Source of the DNA: JAGVPT01 sp963717445
GTDB taxonomy: Bacteria > Bacteroidota > Ignavibacteria > UBA10030 > UBA8401
DNA length: 64,000 bases
Reading direction: 5' to 3'
Assembly: GCA_963717445.1 (NCBI GenBank)
Contig: OY970334.1
Coordinates: 682,001-746,000 of the forward strand
Part shown: positions 38,157-44,295 of the stretch, one piece after another
Numbering within the stretch: position 1 is the stretch's first letter
How the letters are laid out: each line of letters begins with the position of its first letter
Made by a program: the position numbers and the translations under genes
Notes under the pieces: generated by a model
What the model saw: only the letters and a program-made list of their open reading frames with translations
Told to the model about the DNA's origin: nothing
The model's database searches: none

Positions 38157-38570
38157 TTAATTGACCTTTGCCAGGTTTTGAGCCAGATTTAAAACCGTCA
38201 TATCGTAGGTAGGGTACGTCCCATCTTGCATGACGACCTTCCCTACGCCACGAATAACAACTTGTGTCGCTGTTCCATCTGAAGTGATAGTGTATGTACC
38301 GTTGGCGTTATTTGTAAACGCCGTACCTGCGAGCATACCAATACCGCGTACATCGGCGGTCAAACCGACGAAAGACTTGTTGCCTCCACCCATTGTACTA
38401 GGCCTGCTGTAATAATGCTGGGCTTTTGAAGCCAATGTTTTCAAATCAGCGATCACAACAGCTCGATTATGATCAATAGCATTATCCTGGAACATTGCGA
38501 TGCCCCCGACTACAGCGAGGCCGACAATAATCACTCCGACCATTGCAAGAAGGAGTTGTTGCTGTCCCAT
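38157..38570 (-). CDS. Major pilin-like protein, divergent fourth paralogue
   Basis: A 137-residue pilin-like protein starting MGQQQLLLAMVGVIIVGLAV. It aligns end to end with the three pilins at 38960-40321 (AVVIADLKTLASKAQHYY, GGGNKSFVGLTAD, NANGTYTITSDGTATQVVIRGVGK, YDMTVLNLAQ), but is clearly more divergent. The form is helix, loop and beta sheet, as in type IV pilins, yet there is no leader beyond Met-Gly and position 5 of the mature chain is Leu, not Glu. Unlike the other three, it has no Shine-Dalgarno sequence (TTTAACTTATT before ATG), hinting at weaker translation. It has its own upstream region with the conserved element at 38743-38780, so it is probably transcribed separately. Confidence 0.8.
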   Translation of the reverse strand: MGQQQLLLAMVGVIIVGLAVVGGIAMFQDNAIDHNRAVVIADLKTLASKAQHYYSRPSTMGGGNKSFVGLTADVRGIGMLAGTAFTNNANGTYTITSDGTATQVVIRGVGKVVMQDGTYPTYDMTVLNLAQNLAKVN

Positions 38571-38742
38571 AATAAGTTAAACCACTCTAGTTAATTTGGT
38601 CAAATCCCTACACCCCCGGAGTAGAAAATACGTTCAACACTATCAAAAATCAAGAAACTACAGCCTTCTCTTTTTAGAGTGCCCGCTTTATTTGATTCCT
38701 TTGGATTTAATGCTGCTTAAAAATACGCTAATCGTCTTGTCT

Positions 38743-38780
38743 TACCATACGGGAGAGAACGTATTCTAAAAATATACGGT
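38743..38780 (-). promoter_or_regulatory. Conserved upstream element, copy 2 (before the fourth pilin)
   Basis: Minus-strand order ACCGTATATTT, AGAATACGT, CTCT, GTATGGTAA, matching the element at 25956-25992 before the giant Ig-like gene with only a few changes and one length difference. It lies about 170 bp before the start of the pilin at 38570, and the other copy is about 145 bp before its gene. The end blocks can pair through G-U pairs. The rest of the 389-bp gap (38571-38959) holds only the terminator below. Confidence 0.5.
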
Positions 38781-38903
38781 AATAAACGTGTTTCCCGATT
38801 TCATTTAATGATTGCCTTCTCACGTGGGAAACCCCAAAAAAGGGAGGTCTACTTTGCCATTTGCCCACACCCTAGCTCGCGGAGTGCCGATTTACTAAAT
38901 AGG

Positions 38904-38938
38904 AAAGCAGGCATGCTATGAAAACATGGCATGCCTGC
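38904..38938 (-). terminator. Strong hairpin terminator after the three-pilin operon
   Basis: GCAGGCATGCTATG (38907-38920) pairs with CATGGCATGCCTGC (38925-38938) around a 4-base loop: a 14-bp stem with one G-T position. On the minus strand it is followed by TTTCCTATTT. It lies 22 bp after the stop of the pilin at 38960. The hairpin is very stable but its T tract is short, so processing or mRNA protection is also possible. Confidence 0.75.
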
Positions 38939-38959
38939 CTGCCAAAAATGACCGACTCA

Positions 38960-39373
38960 CTAGTTCAGCTTCGTCGGCGACTGAGACTGAGCGGTTACCG
39001 TCATATCATACGAAGGGTATGTCCCATCGCTCAATGCAGTACTTCCTACACCATGCAGAACAACCGTCGTTGCAGTTCCTGCCGTCTTGATAGTGTATGT
39101 ACCGTTTGCATTAGTCGTGAACGCAGTAGAAGCTAAATCCGCCAAACCGGTTGCATCTGCAGTAAGACCGACAAATGAGTTACCGCCTCCACCAAGTGTG
39201 GTTGGCTTCGCATAATATTGCTGCGCTTTGGCTGCCAATGTCGTCAAGTCGGCGATCACGGCACTCCGGTTCTGATCGACCGCGTTATCCTGGAACATTG
39301 TGATACCGACGGCTACTGCGATACCGACAATGATGACACCCAAAATGATCAGAAGAAGTTGTTGCTGTCCCAT
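38960..39373 (-). CDS. Major pilin-like protein, third of a triplet
   Basis: A 137-residue protein starting MGQQQLLLIILGVIIVGIAVAV. The N-terminal hydrophobic helix runs to about residue 27, followed by amphipathic DQNRSAVIADLTTLAAKAQQYY, a Gly-rich loop (GGGGNSFVGLT) and beta strands ending YDMTVTAQSQSPTKLN. This is the overall plan of type IV pilins but without a typical leader and without Glu5; the only residues before the helix are Met-Gly and three Gln. It differs from the two upstream copies at a number of positions, mostly in the C-terminal half. AGGAGG lies 5 bp before the ATG. It is the last gene of a three-pilin operon ending in the hairpin at 38904-38938. Confidence 0.85.
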   Translation of the reverse strand: MGQQQLLLIILGVIIVGIAVAVGITMFQDNAVDQNRSAVIADLTTLAAKAQQYYAKPTTLGGGGNSFVGLTADATGLADLASTAFTTNANGTYTIKTAGTATTVVLHGVGSTALSDGTYPSYDMTVTAQSQSPTKLN

Positions 39374-39436
39374 CTAAACCTCCTACACAGATTAATGAGA
39401 AATATTGTTGATTAGATTAGTTAGACAAAATGAATG

Positions 39437-39850
39437 TTAATTAAGTTTCGACGGCACTTGGGTCTGTGAGGTAACCGTCATATCATACGAAGGGAATGTC
39501 CCATCGCTCAAAGCTGTTTTGCCGACACCATGAAGAACGACTGTCGTGGCAGTTCCGGCCGTCTTAACGGTATAGGTACCATTAGCATTATCCGTAAACG
39601 CAGTAGATGCTAAAATTCCAAGACCCGTAGCATCTGCAGTAAGACCGACAAATGAGTTACCGCCTCCGCCAAGTGTGGTTGGCTTCGCATAATATTGCTG
39701 CGCCTTGGCCGATAGTGTCGTTAAGTCCGCAATCACGGCACTTCGGTTTTGATCGACCGCGTTGTCCTGGAACATCGTAATACCCACTGCCACTGCGATA
39801 CCGACAATGATGACGCCCAAGATGATCAGAAGAAGTTGTTGCTGTCCCAT
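39437..39850 (-). CDS. Major pilin-like protein, second of a triplet
   Basis: A 137-residue pilin-like protein differing from the first copy (39908-40321) at a single residue (ATGLGILA here, ATGVGILA there), so the pair is a recent duplication. It has the same Met-Gly-Gln-Gln-Gln start, hydrophobic helix, Gly-rich loop and C-terminal YDMTVTSQTQVPSKLN. A strong AGGAGG lies 6 bp before the ATG. It is separated from its neighbours by 57 and 63 bp, consistent with one highly expressed operon. Probably a structural subunit of the pilus fibre; the duplication may raise dosage or supply recombination partners. Confidence 0.85.
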   Translation of the reverse strand: MGQQQLLLIILGVIIVGIAVAVGITMFQDNAVDQNRSAVIADLTTLSAKAQQYYAKPTTLGGGGNSFVGLTADATGLGILASTAFTDNANGTYTVKTAGTATTVVLHGVGKTALSDGTFPSYDMTVTSQTQVPSKLN

Positions 39851-39907
39851 TGAAACCTCCTATTTTAAATTGAATGGAATATTTGTTATTAAGTTACTTA
39901 AAAAATA

Positions 39908-40321
39908 TTAGTTAAGCTTTGACGGCACTTGGGTCTGTGAAGTAACCGTCATATCATACGAAGGGAATGTCCCATCGCTCAAAGCTGTTTTGCCGACACC
40001 ATGAAGAACGACTGTCGTGGCAGTTCCGGCCGTCTTAACGGTATAGGTACCATTAGCATTGTCAGTAAACGCAGTAGATGCTAAAATTCCAACACCCGTT
40101 GCATCCGCCGTTAGGCCGACAAATGAGTTACCGCCTCCACCAAGTGTGGTTGGCTTCGCATAATATTGCTGCGCTTTGGCTGATAGTGTCGTTAAGTCCG
40201 CAATCACGGCACTTCGGTTTTGATCGACCGCGTTGTCCTGGAACATTGTAATACCCACTGCCACTGCGATACCGACAATGATGACGCCCAAGATGATCAG
40301 GAGAAGTTGTTGCTGTCCCAT
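39908..40321 (-). CDS. Major pilin-like protein, first of a triplet
   Basis: A 137-residue pilin-like protein, first gene of the operon. It starts MGQQQLLLIILGVIIVG and follows the same plan as its neighbours. If a prepilin peptidase cuts after Gly2, the mature chain would begin Gln-Gln-Gln-Leu-Leu; the Glu5 that most type IV pilins use to register in the fibre is Leu. Two Asp (29 and 33) follow the helix. AAAGGAGC lies 8 bp before the ATG. The 5' region (40322-40572) has no other gene and presumably holds the operon promoter, which I could not place with confidence. The pilB-pilC-pilT-pilQ genes downstream make a pilin identity very likely. Confidence 0.85.
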   Translation of the reverse strand: MGQQQLLLIILGVIIVGIAVAVGITMFQDNAVDQNRSAVIADLTTLSAKAQQYYAKPTTLGGGGNSFVGLTADATGVGILASTAFTDNANGTYTVKTAGTATTVVLHGVGKTALSDGTFPSYDMTVTSQTQVPSKLN

Positions 40322-40572
40322 AAGTAGCTCCTTTCGAGAAGAGGAATTTTATTAGTTTAGATGGTTGAACTGAGAAGTGATGGCTTTATCTTCATGGGTG
40401 ATATGCCTTCATTTATTATGCCAAACCAAAACCAGCCAAATCTCATTCAGTTTTTAGCCTTCATTCTTTGATCCAGAAGTTTTTACCGAGGATAGGTCAT
40501 TCTTACCTACCTATTTTTGAGCTTTCCAATTGCCGACAATGGTAAAGGTTGTTTTTCATTGATAGGATGTCA

Positions 40573-40701
40573 GGTAGAGGTCAAGTTTGCCTTCTTGCGA
40601 GAGGTGACGGACACCTCACTCAAAAAAATCACGTTATGCCAAAATATTTGGTAAGATAAATCGGCAAGGTGTCCATCACCTTACCAAACTTGGGCACGAC
40701 C
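40573..40701. repeat. Miniature inverted-repeat element, family A, copy 3
   Basis: 129 bp, ends GGTAGAGGTCAAGTTTG and CAAACTTGGGCACGACC, inner arms GAGGTGACGGACACCTCAC and AAGGTGTCCATCACCTTACC. Immediately followed by GAATATTA and then by the family B element. Non-coding. Part of the 732-bp gap 40322-41053, which otherwise holds only the pilin leader region and two more elements. Confidence 0.85.
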
Positions 40702-40709
40702 GAATATTA

Positions 40710-40866
40710 GGTCGCGGTACACTTTCAGAATAAATGTCATTCCGGTCGCCAGACTACGACAACTCGTCGAGCGAAAGCCGGAATCCATTTAATTGGGCTT
40801 GGATGCCCGCTTTCGCGGGCATGACAATTTCTTTTACATTTCTAATATCCAAAACGTACCACTACC
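40710..40866. repeat. Miniature inverted-repeat element, family B (REP-like core)
   Basis: 157 bp between two GAATATTA words. The ends GGTCGCGGTACACTTT and AAAACGTACCACTACC are imperfect inverted repeats. Inside are GTCATTCCGG...CGAAAGCCGGAATCC and a strong hairpin GATGCCCGC-TTTC-GCGGGCAT, the kind of sequence seen in many bacterial REP-like repeats. Non-coding. Confidence 0.75.
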
Positions 40867-40874
40867 GAATATTA

Positions 40875-41004
40875 GGTCGTCGTCAGTTTTGTTTTTCCAG
40901 CGAGAGGTGACGGACACCTCACTCAAAAAAATCACGTTATGCCAAAATATTTGGCAAGATAAATCGGCAAGGTGTCCATCACCTTACCAAACTTGGACAC
41001 TACC
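40875..41004. repeat. Miniature inverted-repeat element, family A, copy 4
   Basis: 130 bp from GGTCGTCGTCAG to GGACACTACC, almost identical to copy 3 across the core (CACCTCACTCAAAAAAATCA, GCAAGATAAATCGGCAAGG). Flanked by GAATATTA on both sides (40867-40874 and 41005-41012). Confidence 0.85.
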
Positions 41005-41053
41005 GAATATTACATACAGTTGTATTTAACCCAAATTCTCTTAGATTTGCGCT

Positions 41054-42337
41054 ATGATTGAATCACGATCCTCAAAATTTTTAGGCAATAAACAACGTCT
41101 ATTGGTCATAGGCTCAATTATTGCTTCGTCCGCTGTCATCCATACTCCGGCACATTTCACTGAAAGCTGGTTACTTAATTCGCCTGTTGTTCCTGCCATT
41201 CCGGTCTTCAAAAGCATCCAATTTTTCTATTTTTTGAACACAGTACGGGGGCTCATTTTTTTTCTTTCGACAGTTTTTCTCCTCTTTACTTTTATTCGCC
41301 CGGTAGCGTATTTTTTTTCCACACGTGCATCTGAACTCCCACTAAGGAAAATTTTTGAAAATTCCCTTGCCGTTTTCTTTATCACCGCACTATTGGTAAC
41401 GCCCATACGCCTCGGCATTATGGGAGTCGGCTACGGGCAGATGAGCATTGATCCATTTAATTTTTATGACGCCAGCAATCAAATTTATCAGCGCCTGCTG
41501 ATGCCGGCATTAGCATATTTCGTACAGTTCAAAGGCCCCCTGCTGTTTCATCTCTTCAGCCTTATCGTTACGCTCGCGTTGATTTTTTTTACCCTCTTAT
41601 TTTTTGAGGTCCATACTATCCACACCACCTTATTGGAAAACATTTCTCTTGCCGGCACGACGTTCATTATCACACAATTTCAATCGCCGGGGTATACCGA
41701 GCAATTGTCATTACTATTTGCTCTCATTGTTGTGATCGTTCCGATGGAGACACTTCCAAAAATAGCTGCCGTATCGCTCGGCCTTTTTGCCCACGAAGTG
41801 AGTATAATATTGTTCATTGCAATAGCGTGGCTGTATTTTTCCAAGGAAGAAAGAGCATGGGTCGGTTTGGTGGTTGTCGTGTATACCGTGTTCTGGGTCA
41901 TGAGTTTTGGCTTCGATTTTGGAAAGCTCTTTGCGGTGAGAACTGTCGGCGGGCTTTCAGGATTTAGCTGGCTGGCCGGACATCCGCTGAGAGAGCTGAG
42001 CGGAATAGGGATGTCCTATAAACTTCTGTGGGTTGCGTTTGGTATGGCACTCTTCCGACACTCGGCCGAATTGAAGCGGCTGTTTGTCCTTGTGCTGCCG
42101 GGAATAGCCGCGACGATATTTGCCGTCGACACGACCCGTCTCATGGCATTTTCATTTTTAGCGATCCTTTTCGCCGTGCTCTACATAAAAAAATATTCAT
42201 TGATATCCGAAAGGAACCTCCAACTTCTTTTCGGCCTCAATCTCTGCCTCCCGTCCGTCTATATCGGGTTGAATTCAGGCCTGGTGTATTTTGACGGAGT
42301 CTACCAGTTGCTCTACCGGGGATACCTATTCCGATGA
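41054..42337 (+). CDS. Polytopic membrane protein of unknown function
   Basis: A 427-residue protein with about ten predicted membrane segments and short loops; I do not recognise its family. Visible features are an early loop containing HTPAHFTESW, a cytosolic or periplasmic loop LRLGIMGVGYGQMSIDPFN (written from about residue 120), and a later loop WLAGHPLRELSGIGMSYK. There is no signal peptide beyond the first helix. Its stop overlaps the start of the next gene by 4 bp (ATGA), and that gene overlaps the third in the same way, so the three are one translationally coupled operon. The first loop has Asp residues after the initial helices, as in GT-C enzymes, but no diagnostic motif could be identified. 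It may share the surface-glycan role inferred for its neighbours. Confidence 0.7.
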   Translation: MIESRSSKFLGNKQRLLVIGSIIASSAVIHTPAHFTESWLLNSPVVPAIPVFKSIQFFYFLNTVRGLIFFLSTVFLLFTFIRPVAYFFSTRASELPLRKIFENSLAVFFITALLVTPIRLGIMGVGYGQMSIDPFNFYDASNQIYQRLLMPALAYFVQFKGPLLFHLFSLIVTLALIFFTLLFFEVHTIHTTLLENISLAGTTFIITQFQSPGYTEQLSLLFALIVVIVPMETLPKIAAVSLGLFAHEVSIILFIAIAWLYFSKEERAWVGLVVVVYTVFWVMSFGFDFGKLFAVRTVGGLSGFSWLAGHPLRELSGIGMSYKLLWVAFGMALFRHSAELKRLFVLVLPGIAATIFAVDTTRLMAFSFLAILFAVLYIKKYSLISERNLQLLFGLNLCLPSVYIGLNSGLVYFDGVYQLLYRGYLFR

Positions 42338-44295
42338 AAAGAACAATTCCTGGTTCAATGCGGATAGGGTTATTCCTGATTATCGTGACGGCATGCATGG
42401 TGTTTTTTCCGTCCCTTCAATACCAATTCACCAATTGGGACGACGATATCCATGTAACAAACAACCCGGCAATACACCGGCTCTCGTTTGGATCAATTGC
42501 TCGCCTCTTCCATCCTACCTCCAAATACATGTATCACCCGCTAACGATGGTGTCGTATAGTCTCGATTGGAAAATTGGAGAAAGTTCGCCGTGGACTTTC
42601 CATGCGACGAACATTCTTCTGCACCTAGTTAACATCGTCTTGGTGTTCTTCCTGCTGCGCAAACTTTTCTCATCCGATGCAGCAGTATTGTTTGGAACGG
42701 CTGTTTTTGCGATCCACCCATTGCAGGTAGAGTCGGTGGCATGGATTTCGGCAAGGAAGGAATTGCTGTACGCCTTCTTCTATCTTGTGTCACTCTTACT
42801 ATATTTTGATTGGGACAATAAGAAAAAAAGGGGACTCTATTTCCTTTCGTTATTCTTTTTCATCTGTTCCGTGTTATCCAAGCCTACGGCCGTAACTCTA
42901 CCGCTGGTCATTATTTTGGTGGAATTCTGGCGTTCCAAAAAGCTGGAAACAAAATTGCTTTATAAAACCCTTCCATTTCTTATCATTGCGCTGGCGTTCA
43001 CGCTGCTGATTATCGGGACTCAAAACCAAGGCACCATTCCGCCTCTTATATATTATTCATTTCCACAACGGCTACTGCTTATTGTATACCAGGTGGCATT
43101 TTACATATGGAAATTTGCCGTGCCGATGAAGCTCTCGGCATGTTATGCATATCCGCAGCTTGTGAACAATGAACTCCCATTGGCATATTATGCCGCGCCC
43201 ATCTTTCTTATTGCTATCGGCGCGATATTGCTGTGGTTCCTCAAGAAGAAATCAACGAATCTTTTTCCCGGATTGTTGTTTTACGCCGCTACACTGTTAC
43301 CTGTACTCCAATTGGTACCATTCAACAACGCATCCCTTGTTGCCGATCGTTACATCTATCTTCCAGTACTCGGACTCGCTTTTTTCTTCTACCAAATTAT
43401 AGCATTGATTGAATTACGACTTTCTGGATACGATCGAAGGGGGATCGTCAAGGACATTTTGCTCGGTGTGTTCATTTTCTGCCTCTTCATTGTAGCCGTT
43501 GAAAGAATAGGGGTGTGGAAAGACAGCATCACACTTTTTAATGATGTGATCGAAAAGAATAGTCATATCGGCATCGCGTATGGAAATAGAGCAAACGCAG
43601 AAGCACTGAAAGGCGATTTTTCAGGTGCCTTGGAAGATTGCAACCGGCTCATCGAAATCAGCCCGGGCAATGCTAAAGCATTCTACAACCGGGGAAATGC
43701 GCTCAGCGGTTTGGAACATTACAGAGAGGCGATCAACGATTTCACACGATCGGTCAATTTGGGATACGACGTTTCCAGTTTGTATTACAACAGGGGAACG
43801 GCGTACTACCATGCCGGTCTCATTGACAGCGCATTGGCTGATTACCGTGGATCGGAAATTCGCGATCCTAAATTCGCCGATGCTCCGTACAGCACCGGCT
43901 ATGTGATGTTGCATGCACAAAAAAACCCGCACACTGCTATCATGTATTTCGATTCTGCGTTAACGATCAACCCGAACGATGCCGAAGCCTTATACCAAAG
44001 GGCTACTGCTGAGTATGATCTCCATGATTATGGCAATGCCATGTCCGACCTCGCTGCCGCAATCAGCAATCAACCCGCGTTGAAGGATGATTCATTAATC
44101 GCAAGAATCAATAGGTCGCTAGACAGCGTCAACACTGCGATCTCTGTACTCGATAAAGATCTGGCCGAAGCCCCCGGTGCAAGCCGGTACCATGCAGAGC
44201 GGAGCGCCCTCTATTTGATGCTCGGGGATTCGGTGAGGAGTGCATTAGATGCGAAATTCGCCGGAGAGTATCCTACGAAGAGGCTCCGGCAATGA
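42334..44295 (+). CDS. TMTC-like GT-C membrane protein with C-terminal TPR repeats
   Basis: Of 653 residues, the first roughly 400 form a multi-span membrane region beginning with a helix, then the loop YQFTNWDDDIHVTNNPAIHR. The NWDD motif, with adjacent Asp residues right after the first helix, is characteristic of TMTC/PMT-like GT-C glycosyltransferases. FHATNILLHLVNIVLVFFLLRKLF and IHPLQVESVAWISARKELLYAFF are also hallmark segments. Residues about 410-650 are TPR repeats (NRANAEALKGDFSGALEDCNRLIEISPGN and following units). Eukaryotic TMTCs add O-mannose; bacterial homologues are largely uncharacterised. It lies just after the pilin array, suggesting surface or pilin glycosylation, which is inference. 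Coupled by 4-bp overlaps to both neighbours. Confidence 0.8.
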   Translation: MKRTIPGSMRIGLFLIIVTACMVFFPSLQYQFTNWDDDIHVTNNPAIHRLSFGSIARLFHPTSKYMYHPLTMVSYSLDWKIGESSPWTFHATNILLHLVNIVLVFFLLRKLFSSDAAVLFGTAVFAIHPLQVESVAWISARKELLYAFFYLVSLLLYFDWDNKKKRGLYFLSLFFFICSVLSKPTAVTLPLVIILVEFWRSKKLETKLLYKTLPFLIIALAFTLLIIGTQNQGTIPPLIYYSFPQRLLLIVYQVAFYIWKFAVPMKLSACYAYPQLVNNELPLAYYAAPIFLIAIGAILLWFLKKKSTNLFPGLLFYAATLLPVLQLVPFNNASLVADRYIYLPVLGLAFFFYQIIALIELRLSGYDRRGIVKDILLGVFIFCLFIVAVERIGVWKDSITLFNDVIEKNSHIGIAYGNRANAEALKGDFSGALEDCNRLIEISPGNAKAFYNRGNALSGLEHYREAINDFTRSVNLGYDVSSLYYNRGTAYYHAGLIDSALADYRGSEIRDPKFADAPYSTGYVMLHAQKNPHTAIMYFDSALTINPNDAEALYQRATAEYDLHDYGNAMSDLAAAISNQPALKDDSLIARINRSLDSVNTAISVLDKDLAEAPGASRYHAERSALYLMLGDSVRSALDAKFAGEYPTKRLRQ

